64,000 nt of DNA from CAZWCX01 sp964632945 (lineage in GTDB: Bacteria; Planctomycetota; MHYJ01; WSZJ01; CAZWCX01). Positions 24,971 to 33,824 of the stretch are shown here, piece after piece. Positions within the stretch are counted from its first letter, which is position 1; the number at the start of each line of letters is the position of its first letter. The notes beneath the pieces are model-generated. The model saw only the letters and a program-made list of their open reading frames with translations. It had not been told where the DNA came from and did not search any database. The stretch is from positions 1 through 64,000 of the forward strand of contig CAZWCX010000010.1 of NCBI GenBank assembly GCA_964632945.1, written 5' to 3'. Made by a program: the position numbers and the translations under genes.

Positions 24971-26194
24971 TCAGGGTTCGTAGGCCTGCGCGAGCGTGTG
25001 GCCGGGGTAGTAGAAGCCGAGGATCTGGTCGGCCCCGCGTCCCGCGCGCGCCAGCGCGACGGTGCCCTCCTGGCACAGGCCGACGCCGTGACCCCAGCCC
25101 TGGCCTTCGAAGCGGAAGGCGGCGTCGTCGCGGACGACGCGGAAGCGGGTGCTGCGGATCGTCTGATCCCCGGCGAGCAGGCGAAAGTCGGTGGCGCCGA
25201 TGCGCAGGGAACCGGCCTTGGGCGGGGCGGCGAAGTCGAGCACGAGCTTTCCGATCCGACCGCCGCCGGTCGCTTCCCCGGGGACGATGGTCTGGATGGG
25301 ACCGAGGGTGTAGCCTGCGGCGTTGAGGCGACTGCGGATTCGCCACTCGGGAAGGGTGGCGATCCAGTTGTAGCGGGCGGCGCCGCGGCACCCCTCGCAC
25401 GAGACGTTGCCCTGGAGGGGCGGGCACCGATCCTTGGGAAAGACGCTTTCCGCCGGCTCGGTGCGCCCGCCGCAGACGGCGTGGTAGTACGCCGGAAAGA
25501 TCCGCCCGCGATCGGTCATGACCTGGCCGCGAGTGGCCCACACCGCTTGCCAGATCGGCTGTTCGCGACAGAATCCGCCGTAGACCTGGGACCGCGTGTC
25601 GTCGTGGAGGTCGAAGGCGGCCTGCGGCGCCTGGGCGCGCACATCCTTGGCGCGCGCGACGGCGTAGGTGCGGGCCGCGACCGCCTGCGACTTGAGCGCC
25701 TCCGCGGGGGCGCGGAAACCGATTTCATGGCCGACCACGCCGGCCACGTAGCTCTCGAGATCGACGAGGTTGACCACCAGCAACGCGGCCGCCCCCTCCC
25801 GGTGGATCATCAGGGCGCCCGGATACGCGCGGCCGAAAGCCTGCACCTGCGCCCCCCCGGACGGGACCAGGCGGACGGCGGCGGCATCGAACGAGAGCGC
25901 CCCGATCACGATCCGGCTCCCCGCGCGTCGCAGGGTGTGGGTGCCCGCGGCAAGCGCGCCGAGCTGTTTCTGGCCCGCGGCGTCGAACAGGTCCAGGCGA
26001 GTTGCGCCGCGGAGGGATACCGGCGCGTCCACTCGCTCGAGCAGGACGCGCACCACCGGGACGCGCACGGTCCCGGACTCGGCGGCCGTGCGGGGGGAGA
26101 GCAAGACCAGGATCGCCAGCAGGACGAGGGGAAAGGCGAGGCCGAAGTAGCGGGCCGCGCCGCGAATCGTCGGGGGGAGGGAGTGGGCGTTCAT
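24971..26194 (-). CDS. SpoIID/LytB-domain cell-wall protein
   Basis: A 407-aa exported protein with an N-terminal signal or anchor (YFGLAFPLVLLAILVLLSP). The SpoIID domain (about 150-400) shows the family hallmarks LVVNLVDLESYVAGVVGHEI, ALKSQAVAARTYAVARA, TRSQVYGGF, and the late VCGGRTEPAESVF. SpoIID is a lytic transglycosylase that works on denuded peptidoglycan; in non-sporulating bacteria its relatives act in division-related wall remodelling. The SpoIID catalytic Glu region (HEIGF) is present. The start at 26194 gives the signal sequence; the longer ORF is Arg-rich shadow. It has a single 89-bp gap to the next minus-strand gene. Confidence 0.87.
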   Translation of the reverse strand: MNAHSLPPTIRGAARYFGLAFPLVLLAILVLLSPRTAAESGTVRVPVVRVLLERVDAPVSLRGATRLDLFDAAGQKQLGALAAGTHTLRRAGSRIVIGALSFDAAAVRLVPSGGAQVQAFGRAYPGALMIHREGAAALLVVNLVDLESYVAGVVGHEIGFRAPAEALKSQAVAARTYAVARAKDVRAQAPQAAFDLHDDTRSQVYGGFCREQPIWQAVWATRGQVMTDRGRIFPAYYHAVCGGRTEPAESVFPKDRCPPLQGNVSCEGCRGAARYNWIATLPEWRIRSRLNAAGYTLGPIQTIVPGEATGGGRIGKLVLDFAAPPKAGSLRIGATDFRLLAGDQTIRSTRFRVVRDDAAFRFEGQGWGHGVGLCQEGTVALARAGRGADQILGFYYPGHTLAQAYEP

Positions 26195-26283
26195 CGGTGA
26201 GCCCCTGGCTGCATGGGCCGGACCCGGTCGGATCGCACCGGTTCCGCGGCGGTCTCGTCGCCGGCGATCCCGGGATTCAGGCG

Positions 26284-27411
26284 TCAATCGATCGGATTTG
26301 CGAGTCCCGCGGCCTCGCGTTCGCCGGGCGGCGCATCCACCCGGCAGCGCAACAGGCCCGAACGCTCCCGCGCGCAGCGGCTGCCGCTGGTGCACCGCGG
26401 GCCCTGCCCGCGGAGCAGCCGGCGCGCGAGGTCGGGCTCGCGCAGAAAGGGTCGCGACATGCCCACAAGATCGAGGCGTTTCCCCTGGAGGAGCACGTCG
26501 ACGATCTCAGGCGAGCGCACCCCGCCGGTGGCCAGGAGGAGGAGACCCTCGATCTCCCGGAAGGGTCGCGACTTCCAGGCGGAGTAGGCCTCGGTTTCTG
26601 GTCCCTCCACCGGGCGAAGCACCGTGTCGATCGCGTCGGCGGTCCCGGCCGCCATCTCGACGACGAGGGCGCCGGAATCCCGCGCCATCTGCGCGGCCGC
26701 CACCGCCTCCTCGAGCGGAGAGCCCCCGGTCTCGAGGCCATCCTCGACGGTCAGCTGCACCCAGATCGGCAGCTCTCCAAAAGTGGTATCGACCATTGCG
26801 CGCAGGCAGCTTTGGAGAAACCGTGCCCGCCCGGACGGATTCCCCCCCCACGCATCGCTGCGGGGGTTGGTGCGCGCGGCCAGGAACTGGTGCACGAGGT
26901 ATCCCTGGCCGGCGCGGAGTTGGATCCCGTCGAACCCGGCCTCCAGGGCGCGGCGCGCCGCGTCCCCGAACCTGGCGACGACCGCGCCGCAGTCGGCGTC
27001 GGTCATCTCATGCACCGGGGTGGCCGCGGGATCGATCCAGGGCGGGACGGCCGGCCCCAGGGGCCCGCGCCCGTTCACGCGCCGGTGGCCGAGCAGTCCG
27101 CAATGGTCGACCTGGAGCACCGCGTGGGTGTCGTACCGGTGGAGGGCCGCCGCCAGTCGGGCGAGACCCGGAATACAATTGTCGTCGTGAATCCCGAGTT
27201 GGCGGTGGTGAGAGCGGCCGGCCGGCTCGACGAAGGCGTGGCCGGTGATGACCGTCCCGACTTCATGTTCGGCCAGGCGGCGCAGGAAGCCGACCAGGTC
27301 GTCCGTGCATTCCCCGGCGGCGCCGGCGAGGCGTTCGGAAGTCCCGGCGCGCACCAGGCGATTCTTGACCTCGCGGCGGCCGATGCGCAGCGGCTCGTGG
27401 AGGCGGGTCAT
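26284..27411 (-). CDS. NADH:flavin oxidoreductase, old yellow enzyme family
   Basis: A 375-aa FMN-binding TIM barrel: MTRLHEPLRIGRREVKNRLV, QVDHCGLLG and FDGIQLRAGQGYLVHQFL followed by NPRSDAWGGNPSGR. In most relatives the substrate-binding segment reads HGAHGYL; here the two histidines are replaced (LRAGQGYL), so proton transfer to typical enone substrates may be altered. The C-terminus has three Cys (RCTSGSRCARER, LLRC) that echo the metal- or flavin-binding tails of some relatives, but the usual 4Fe-4S CxxC clusters of dienoyl-CoA reductases are not complete. The natural substrate is unknown. Confidence 0.82.
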   Translation of the reverse strand: MTRLHEPLRIGRREVKNRLVRAGTSERLAGAAGECTDDLVGFLRRLAEHEVGTVITGHAFVEPAGRSHHRQLGIHDDNCIPGLARLAAALHRYDTHAVLQVDHCGLLGHRRVNGRGPLGPAVPPWIDPAATPVHEMTDADCGAVVARFGDAARRALEAGFDGIQLRAGQGYLVHQFLAARTNPRSDAWGGNPSGRARFLQSCLRAMVDTTFGELPIWVQLTVEDGLETGGSPLEEAVAAAQMARDSGALVVEMAAGTADAIDTVLRPVEGPETEAYSAWKSRPFREIEGLLLLATGGVRSPEIVDVLLQGKRLDLVGMSRPFLREPDLARRLLRGQGPRCTSGSRCARERSGLLRCRVDAPPGEREAAGLANPID

Positions 27412-27503
27412 CGACGTCTCCGGAGGTCCTCGACGGGTGCGATGGCGCGCTCCGGCGGCGTCCGGCTCCGTCCCCCCCGTCCGGCGCGCCCGGAGGAAAC
27501 GAG

Positions 27504-27532
27504 CCGGGGGCGCGCCACAGGCGCACCCCCGG
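27504..27532 (-). terminator. Terminator-like hairpin after the CofH/MqnC-type gene
   Basis: CCGGGGG (27504-27510) pairs with CCCCCGG (27526-27532), with a partly pairing inner segment. It lies 34 bases after the radical SAM gene's stop (27566) and is followed on the minus strand by CTCGTTTCC. Confidence 0.5.
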
Positions 27533-27565
27533 AACCCACTTCGATGCGGCGCTCGCCCGCGCGGA

Positions 27566-28681
27566 TCAGCCGCGCGCACCGACCGCGACCTTGCGGCCTG
27601 CGGGCACGACTTCCTGGTGCAGCGCGTCGCGCTCGAACGCGACCTTCCCCAACTTGCGGATCCCCTGCACGAAATCCCCGGCGTCCGCGTGCTCCGCGCG
27701 TCCGGCCTTGCGGAACCGGATCGTGTCGGGATCGTACTGAAGTCCGCCCACGTCGTTCACGCCGACGCTCAGGCTGCGCAGGGCGTTCTTCGTGCCGAAG
27801 AGAATCCACGGCGCGGTGATGTTCATCAGCGTGTGGCTGAAGAACATGCGCGCCACGGCCAGGAGCCGGAACGCCTCGTCCACGTTGAACTCGGGGATCC
27901 GCGCCTCACGGGCCAGCGGGGTGTGGTCGGGAATGAACGGCCACGCCTGCAGCTCCGTGAAGCCGCCCGTCTGGCGCTGAATGTGCCGGATGATCTCGAG
28001 ATGCTCGCAGATGTGGATCTCGTTCTCCACATGGCCGAAGAGGATCGTCGCGGTGGTCTTGATGCCCATCCCGTGGGCGGTCTTGATCACGTCGATCCAG
28101 TCCGCGGTGCGCAGCTTGTCGGAGGAAAGCTTCTTGCGCAGCTTGTCGTTCAGGATGTCGGCCGCCGTCCCGTTCAGCATGTTCAGGCCGGCATCGCGCA
28201 TCTTGCCCAGGATGTCGGCGTAGGTCGTCCGCCCCTTGCGCGCCAGGAAGGCCACTTCGACCGGCGAGAACGCGGTGATGTGCAGGTTCGGGTACTGATT
28301 GCGGATTTCGGTCAGCAGGTCGGTGTAGTAGCGGAGCGGCAGGTCGGGATTGAGGCCGCCCTGCAGGCTGACCTCGGAAACGTCCCCCTCGTCGGCGATC
28401 CGCGCCAGGACGTCCTCGATCGAGCGGGTGTACGCGTCCTTGTCGTTGCGCTTGCGCGCGAAGGCACAGAACGAACACGACAGCTTGCAGACGTTGGTGT
28501 AGTTGACCTGCAGGCTCCGCACGAATCCCACGCGGTTCCGGTTCAGCCGCCGGTTGACCTCGTCGGCTACATGAAAGATCTCCGGAAGGATGGACCGGTC
28601 CTGCTGCATGAGAAGAAGCGCCTCGATCGGGGCGATCTCTTCCCGTTCCAGGACCGAGCGCAGGATCACGTTGGAGTCCAT
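27566..28681 (-). CDS. Radical SAM enzyme of the CofH/MqnC/MqnE family
   Basis: A 371-aa radical SAM protein with the CxxxCxxC iron-sulfur site in YTNVCKLSCSFCAFARK. The barrel has SLQGGLNPDLP, HITAFSPVEV, a CofH-like NGTAADIL, GHVENEIHICEHL and RQTGGFTELQAWPF. Members either join F420-precursor synthesis (CofH) or the futalosine menaquinone pathway (MqnC, MqnE). The GTAADIL, GHVEN and TGGFTE segments favour CofH, but the C-terminal FERDALH is closer to MqnC/MqnE. No other cof or mqn gene is in the window, so the pathway remains open. The start is ATG with AGGAGAGGA upstream. Confidence 0.8.
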   Translation of the reverse strand: MDSNVILRSVLEREEIAPIEALLLMQQDRSILPEIFHVADEVNRRLNRNRVGFVRSLQVNYTNVCKLSCSFCAFARKRNDKDAYTRSIEDVLARIADEGDVSEVSLQGGLNPDLPLRYYTDLLTEIRNQYPNLHITAFSPVEVAFLARKGRTTYADILGKMRDAGLNMLNGTAADILNDKLRKKLSSDKLRTADWIDVIKTAHGMGIKTTATILFGHVENEIHICEHLEIIRHIQRQTGGFTELQAWPFIPDHTPLAREARIPEFNVDEAFRLLAVARMFFSHTLMNITAPWILFGTKNALRSLSVGVNDVGGLQYDPDTIRFRKAGRAEHADAGDFVQGIRKLGKVAFERDALHQEVVPAGRKVAVGARG

Positions 28682-28943
28682 CGGCTATCCTCTCCTATCG
28701 GCTGCCCTTCGTCCGGGGGATTCGCGGCCTGTACGAGGTGCGGACTCGCACGCGGCGAGGACCGCCAGGCTTCGACGTTCCCTCCCGGGTACCTACCACC
28801 ACCTGTACCTTCCGGACCCGGCGTCGCCGATCACCCCCGGCCGACCCGTCCGGCTTGCTCCGTACCGTTATGGATGTCTGTGCCTGGCGTCCCGCTCTCC
28901 CTGGGTGGGGGAGCGCCCTCCCGGGCGTGGGGTGGAATTATGC
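28682..28943 (-). other. Long structured leader of the CofH/MqnC-type gene
   Basis: From the promoter at 28944-28972 the transcript runs about 256 nt before the gene start. Within it CGCCAGGC at 28763-28770 and GCCTGGCG at 28882-28889 can close a 127-nt domain with internal GC-rich hairpins. I find no riboswitch class I can name. It could be a regulatory leader or a small RNA; both are guesses. No coding sequence is supported between 28682 and 29203. Confidence 0.3.
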
Positions 28944-28972
28944 ATCTTAGCGGGGAGAGATCCGAAAGTCAA
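28944..28972 (-). promoter_or_regulatory. Promoter for the CofH/MqnC-type gene
   Basis: TTGACT (28972-28967) and TAAGAT (28949-28944) separated by 17 bases on the minus strand. Confidence 0.75.
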
Positions 28973-29156
28973 GGGAATGGTTTAATTCCTTGAAAAACAA
29001 TGGTTTGTGGCGATTGGCGGAATCGCGAACGCCTACCGTATGCGTTCGGCCGGAGAGGGACGGAACGCAATATGCATGGCCCCGGGCCGGCGCCGCGGCC
29101 CGCCCGGACCGTACAGGGAGGCCGCGCCCCGTCCGTGCGCGAAAGCGTTCGGGCGC

Positions 29157-29186
29157 TTGACCCCCGCCCGCGGCGCCCGCTATCAT
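29157..29186 (+). promoter_or_regulatory. Promoter for polA
   Basis: TTGACC (29157-29162) and TATCAT (29181-29186) with an 18-base spacer. The -10 element ends only 17 bases before the ATG, so the predicted 5' leader is about 10 nt and barely includes the GGGAGG ribosome binding site. Confidence 0.65.
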
Positions 29187-29203
29187 CCGGCCCGGGAGGC
29201 GCC

Positions 29204-31993
29204 ATGGGAAAACCGAAACTCTTCCTCATCGACGGCAGCAACATCTTCTTTCGCGCCTATCACGCCATCCAGCGGCTCACCAACTCCCGGGGGCTGCCCA
29301 CCAACGCCGTCTACGGCTACACGGCCATGCTCCTGAAGGTCCTGGAAGAGCAGCGGCCCGACTACATCGCCGTGGCCTGGGACCTGCCCGGGCCGACCTT
29401 CCGCGAGGCGCTCTACCCCAAGTACAAGGCCAATCGGAAGGAGACGCCGGAGGACCTGGTCCAGCAGATCCCGCTCATCCGTCGCGTGACCGAAGCGCTG
29501 TCCATCCAGGGGGTCGGGCTCGAAGGGTACGAGGCGGACGACGTCATCGGGACGCTCACCCGCAAGGCGGAACAGGCGGGGATGGCGGTGGTGATCGTCA
29601 CGGGGGACAAGGACTTCATGCAGCTCGTGACCGAGAACGTAACCCTGCTCGACACCATGAAGGAGCGGGTCATCGATGTCGCCGCCGTCCGGGAGCGCTT
29701 CGGCACGACGCCGGACCGGGTGATCGATGTCCTGGGCCTGTGCGGCGACGCGGTGGACAACGTGCGCGGGGTGATCGGGGTCGGCGAGAAGACGGCGGTG
29801 AAGCTGGTCGCGGAGCACGGCTCGATGGACGACGTGCTGGCCGCCGCGAAGAAGATGAAGAAGGGAAAGCTCCGCGAGAATCTGATCCACCAGGCGGGGC
29901 AGGCGCGGCTGGCGCGGCAACTCGTGACCATCGCCTGCGATGCCCCCGTCCCGGTCGCGCTCGAGGCGCTGGCGCGTCGCCCTCCCGACGTGGAGACCCT
30001 CGTCCCCCTCTTCCGCGAGCTCGAATTCAACCGCTTCCTGGAAATGTTCGAGGCGCAGCGGGCGCCCGTGAAGGAGGAGGAACGCGCCGCCGTCGGTGGG
30101 GACTATCGCGCGGCGGCGACGCTCGCGGACGTCGAGACGGCCGTGCGGGAGGCGCGGTCGGCGGGTCGGTTCGCCTTCGACACCGAGACCGACGGGCTCG
30201 ATCCCGTGCGCGCCCGCCTGATCGGCCTGTCGCTGGCGCCGCGGCCCGGGAGCGCCTGGTACATCCCGATCGCCCACGCCTACGCCGACGCCCCGCCGGC
30301 GCTCCCCGAGGAGGCGGTCCGCGCGGCGCTGGCGACCCTGTTCGAGGATCCGGGCGTCGCCAAGTTCGCCTTCCACGCGAAGTTCGATCTCCATGTGCTC
30401 GCGGGCTGGGGGGTGCGCGTGCGCGGACTGGCGGGCGACCCGATGATCGCCTCCGCGCTGCTCAACCCGGTGCGCAAGGCCCATGGCTTGAAGGACCTCG
30501 CGGCGGAGCACTTCGGACTCCGCATGGAGACGTTCGAGGAGGTGATGAGGAAGGCCGCTCCCCCGCCGCCGGCGGCGGGCGCGGTCCAGCGGGATCTGTT
30601 CGGCGGCGACGCCCCCGCCGCCGGCTCCGCGGGTTCGCCCACCTTCGCGCGCGTGCCGGTCGAGGCCGCCCGTTCCTATTGCAGCGCCGACAGCGACATG
30701 ACCCTCCGGCTCGAGGATCTCCTGCTCCCCCGCCTCGCCGGGGCCGGACTGGAATCCCTCTACCGGGAGATCGAGGTCCCGCTGGTCGGCGTGCTCCTGG
30801 AGATGGAGCGTACCGGGATCCTGCTGGACCGCGCGCGCCTGGCCGGACTTTCCCGCGACCTCGAGGCGCAGCTTGCCGCGCTCACGCGCGACATTCACGG
30901 GCTGGCGGGGGGGGAGTTCAACATCGACTCTCCCAAACAGCTGCAGGTCGTGCTCTTTGACACGTTGAAGCTGCCGCCGGGACGCAAGACCAAGACGGGG
31001 TACTCGACCGACGTCGAGGAGCTGGAGCGACTCGCCCGCGAACACGAGATGCCGCGCAAGCTGGTGGAGTATCGCGGGCTGGCCAAGCTGAAAAGCGGAT
31101 ACGTCGATTCCCTGCCCGGGCTGGTGAATCCGGCCACGGGTCGGATCCACACGTCGTACTCGCAGACGGGGGCGGTCACCGGGCGTCTCGCGTCCAGCGA
31201 TCCGAATCTGCAGAACATTCCGATCCGCACGGCCGAGGGCCGGCGCATTCGCGCCTGTTTCGTCGCCGCGCCGGGATGCGTCCTCCTGTCCGCGGACTAC
31301 TCGCAGATCGAACTGCGGATCCTGGCCCACCTGTCCCGCGATCCCGTCCTGTGCGCCGCGTTCCAGGCCGGACGGGACATCCACACCGAAACCGCCGCGC
31401 GGGTGTTCGGAGTGGCGCCGGAAGCGGTGACGTCGGAGCAGCGGCGCCAGGCCAAGGCGATCAACTTCGGCATCATCTACGGCATGGGACCGCACGGGCT
31501 CGCGACCAGCCTGGAGATCCCGCACGCCGAGGCGGAGCGGATCATCGACCAGTACTACCAGCGCTATCCGGCGATCCGGGACTACCTGGAGGGACTGGTC
31601 GAGGAGGCGCGCCGGACCGGGCGGGTGAAGACGATGCTGGGTCGGCTGCGACCGATTCCGGACCTCGACAGCAAGAATCCGGCCCTGCGCGGCATCGGCG
31701 AGCGCACGGCCAAGAACACCCCCATCCAGGGCTCGGCCGCCGACTTGATCAAGCTGGCGATGATCCGGGCGCAGGCGGGTCTGGAGCAGGCCCGAATGCG
31801 CACGCGGATGCTCCTGACCGTGCATGACGAGCTCGTGTTCGAGGCGCCTGCGGAGGAGGTGGCCGCCGCGCTGCCGGTGGTGCGCGCGGCGATGGAGCAG
31901 GCCATGGAGTGCTCGGTGCCGATCGTGGTCGAGATGAAATCGGGTCCGAACTGGGCGGAGATGACGCCGCTCCCGGCGGCGGCCGGGGCCTGA
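29204..31993 (+). CDS. polA: DNA polymerase I
   Basis: A 929-aa polymerase with all three domains. 5'-3' exonuclease (1-300): FLIDGSNIFFRAYHAI, EGYEADDVIGTL and TGDKDFMQL. 3'-5' exonuclease (about 310-490): the proofreading DxE is kept in FAFDTETDGLDPV, unlike many bacterial PolA proteins that have lost it. Polymerase (about 540-929): motif A SADYSQIELRILAHLS, motif B RRQAKAINFGIIYGMG with the expected Phe, motif C TVHDELVFE. It fills Okazaki-fragment gaps and repairs DNA. The ATG at 29204 fits the domain start and the GGGAGG; the ORF to the left passes through the promoter. Confidence 0.97.
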   Translation: MGKPKLFLIDGSNIFFRAYHAIQRLTNSRGLPTNAVYGYTAMLLKVLEEQRPDYIAVAWDLPGPTFREALYPKYKANRKETPEDLVQQIPLIRRVTEALSIQGVGLEGYEADDVIGTLTRKAEQAGMAVVIVTGDKDFMQLVTENVTLLDTMKERVIDVAAVRERFGTTPDRVIDVLGLCGDAVDNVRGVIGVGEKTAVKLVAEHGSMDDVLAAAKKMKKGKLRENLIHQAGQARLARQLVTIACDAPVPVALEALARRPPDVETLVPLFRELEFNRFLEMFEAQRAPVKEEERAAVGGDYRAAATLADVETAVREARSAGRFAFDTETDGLDPVRARLIGLSLAPRPGSAWYIPIAHAYADAPPALPEEAVRAALATLFEDPGVAKFAFHAKFDLHVLAGWGVRVRGLAGDPMIASALLNPVRKAHGLKDLAAEHFGLRMETFEEVMRKAAPPPPAAGAVQRDLFGGDAPAAGSAGSPTFARVPVEAARSYCSADSDMTLRLEDLLLPRLAGAGLESLYREIEVPLVGVLLEMERTGILLDRARLAGLSRDLEAQLAALTRDIHGLAGGEFNIDSPKQLQVVLFDTLKLPPGRKTKTGYSTDVEELERLAREHEMPRKLVEYRGLAKLKSGYVDSLPGLVNPATGRIHTSYSQTGAVTGRLASSDPNLQNIPIRTAEGRRIRACFVAAPGCVLLSADYSQIELRILAHLSRDPVLCAAFQAGRDIHTETAARVFGVAPEAVTSEQRRQAKAINFGIIYGMGPHGLATSLEIPHAEAERIIDQYYQRYPAIRDYLEGLVEEARRTGRVKTMLGRLRPIPDLDSKNPALRGIGERTAKNTPIQGSAADLIKLAMIRAQAGLEQARMRTRMLLTVHDELVFEAPAEEVAAALPVVRAAMEQAMECSVPIVVEMKSGPNWAEMTPLPAAAGA

Positions 31994-32397
31994 CGCCGCC
32001 CCCTTCCGTCCCGGGACCCCCCGAAAATCGCCCTTGACTTTCCGCTTTTGCCCGCTACAATCCGTTCCATTGGGTCGCCGCAAGGGCGCGCCCGCCCCAC
32101 TCGTCGCAATAGTACTCGGCGCACGACGCACCTCCCTAAGTTCCGGTCGTTCGCCGTCGCCCGGCCGTCGCAAACGCCCGGGCCCGTTTCCCCGCACTCG
32201 TGGTTCGTGCGCCCGGCGCCGCGCATCCGGCCGCGCCTCGCGCCCAGCCGAGTACCCCCGGAGGGGGACCTCGAGCGTTGGTCAGTGCCGCGGAGCCCGC
32301 GTGAGGGCTCCCCGGACCCTCGTTCGACCGCGGGACCGACGGTGTTCGTCGAGCAATGGTTTTCTTTTCTCCTTCACTCTAACCTAAGGAATGCAGT
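31994..32397 (+). other. Non-coding leader upstream of rho
   Basis: The 404-bp gap between polA and rho holds the rho promoter and a transcript leader of about 330 nt. A 7-bp hairpin (GGAGCCC 32292-32298, GGGCTCC 32305-32311) lies about 90 bases before the ATG; the ribosome binding site is TAAGGA. Rho genes are often autoregulated through a long, C-rich, poorly structured leader, which this GC-skewed segment resembles. I see no leader peptide that I would support. Confidence 0.5.
32034..32061 (+). promoter_or_regulatory. Promoter for rho
   Basis: TTGACT (32034-32039) and TACAAT (32056-32061) with a 16-base spacer, immediately after the polA coding region. Confidence 0.75.
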
Positions 32398-33819
32398 ATG
32401 AACGAACGGAGGGAGCGTCGCGACCGGGATTGGAACGGCGGACGCTCGCGCGGTCCCGGCGGTCGTGGTCCCGGCGGACGCGGACACGGGGGACCCTCGG
32501 ATTCCCGGAGTCACGGCGCCGTGCGCCCCCGCCAGGACGGCGGCGGCCGGGACGGCGGGCACCGGGATGACCGCGGCAACAGCGGCGGCGGACAGGGCGG
32601 CGGCGGACGTCATCGCCGCGACCGCGACCGCTTTCGCGGACCGCGCCACGGCGGAGAGGGACGCGACGGCCAGCTCCAGGACTTCCTGGCCAACCTCGAT
32701 CCCGCCGAACTGGACGCCGCCCCGCGCGGTCGCGGGGTCCTCGAAATCAACCGGGACGGCTCCGGCTTCCTGCGGACCGCCGACAACAACTATCTCCCGG
32801 GCAATCGCGACCTCTGGGTGCCGCGGGCGCTGATCGACAAGTGGCGCATCCGCGAAGGCTCCGAACTGGTCGGCCCCATCCTCCCCGCCCCCGGCAACCG
32901 CGGCGAGGCGCTCGTCGCGCTCGACACCCTCAACGCCGCCAAGCCCGAAGCCTGCGAGGATACCCCCCATTTCCGGGACCTGATCACCATCGATCCGCTG
33001 CGCCGGCTGCTCATCGAGCTCCCCGGCGAGGACCTGTCCACCCGGGTGGTCGACCTGTTCGCCCCCATGGGCTTCGGGCAGCGCGCCCTCATCGTCGCCC
33101 CGCCCCGCAGCGGGAAGACCATCCTCATGCAGCAGCTGGCCCAGGCCATCGCCGCGCATCACCCGGAAGCGCACCTGATGACCGTGCTGATCGACGAGCG
33201 CCCCGAGGAAGTCACCGATTTCCGCCGCAAGGTCAAGGGCGAGGTCATCGCCTCCTCGCTCGATCGTATGGCCAGCGGCCACGTGCGCCTCGCCGAGATC
33301 GTCCTGGAACGCGCGCGCCGCATGGTCGAGATGGGTCGCGACGTCGTCATCTTCCTCGATTCGCTCACCCGGCTCGCCCGCGCCTACAACCGGGAGGCCC
33401 CGGGAAGCGGCCGTACGCTCTCGGGCGGTCTCGATTCGCGGACGATGGAGAAGCCGCGCGAGTTCTTCGGGTCCGCCCGCAACACCGAAGGGGGCGGCAG
33501 CCTGACCATCATCGCGACCTGTCTGGTCGACACCGGCAGCCGCATGGATCAGGTCATCTTCGAAGACTTCAAGGGCACCGGGAACATGGAGCTGATCCTG
33601 GACCGCTCGCTGGCCGAGCGGCGCATCTTCCCTGCCATCGACATCAACGGGTCGGGCACCCGGCGGGAAGAGAAGCTGCGCACCCGGGATGAGCTCGACC
33701 GCATCTTCCGCCTCCGTCGCATGCTGGCCTCGTACAAGCCGATCGACGCCATGGAGATGCTCCTGCCGCGGCTGCGGAAGACGCAGAACAACGGCACGTT
33801 CCTCATGATGCTGGGATAG
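32398..33819 (+). CDS. rho: Transcription termination factor Rho with RG-rich N-terminal extension
   Basis: A 473-aa hexameric RNA-dependent ATPase that ends transcription. The RNA-binding cold-shock domain begins at about residue 105 (GRGVLEINRDGSGFLR, NYLPGNRDLWVP). The ATPase core has Walker A VAPPRSGKT, LIDERPEEVTD, the switch region LDSLTRLARAYN, the R-loop GTGNMEL and the C-terminal MEMLLPRLRKTQNNGTFLMM. The usual helical N-terminal domain is replaced by about 90 residues rich in Arg, Gly, Asp and His (for example GRGPGGRGHGGPS, RDRDRFRGPRHGG), predicted to be disordered, a feature known in some Rho proteins where it alters RNA binding or assembly. It leads a plus-strand run with two TPR genes and an SDR gene. 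Confidence 0.96.
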   Translation: MNERRERRDRDWNGGRSRGPGGRGPGGRGHGGPSDSRSHGAVRPRQDGGGRDGGHRDDRGNSGGGQGGGGRHRRDRDRFRGPRHGGEGRDGQLQDFLANLDPAELDAAPRGRGVLEINRDGSGFLRTADNNYLPGNRDLWVPRALIDKWRIREGSELVGPILPAPGNRGEALVALDTLNAAKPEACEDTPHFRDLITIDPLRRLLIELPGEDLSTRVVDLFAPMGFGQRALIVAPPRSGKTILMQQLAQAIAAHHPEAHLMTVLIDERPEEVTDFRRKVKGEVIASSLDRMASGHVRLAEIVLERARRMVEMGRDVVIFLDSLTRLARAYNREAPGSGRTLSGGLDSRTMEKPREFFGSARNTEGGGSLTIIATCLVDTGSRMDQVIFEDFKGTGNMELILDRSLAERRIFPAIDINGSGTRREEKLRTRDELDRIFRLRRMLASYKPIDAMEMLLPRLRKTQNNGTFLMMLG

Positions 33820-33824
33820 CGTCG

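Noticed and set aside
28805..28818. SRP-RNA-like apical motif (GGTCCGGAAGG on the minus strand)
   Set aside because: The conserved GUCAGG and AGCAG loop strands flanking the tetraloop are absent, so it is probably not 4.5S/SRP RNA.
28763..28889. 5S-rRNA-like terminal arms
   Set aside because: The arms read CGCCAGGC...GCCTGGCG on both strands, the opposite of 5S rRNA, and the inner 5S consensus is missing.
29183..32197. 1004-aa open frame on the minus strand over polA
   Set aside because: polA on the plus strand shows all polymerase motifs; the antisense frame has no recognisable protein features.
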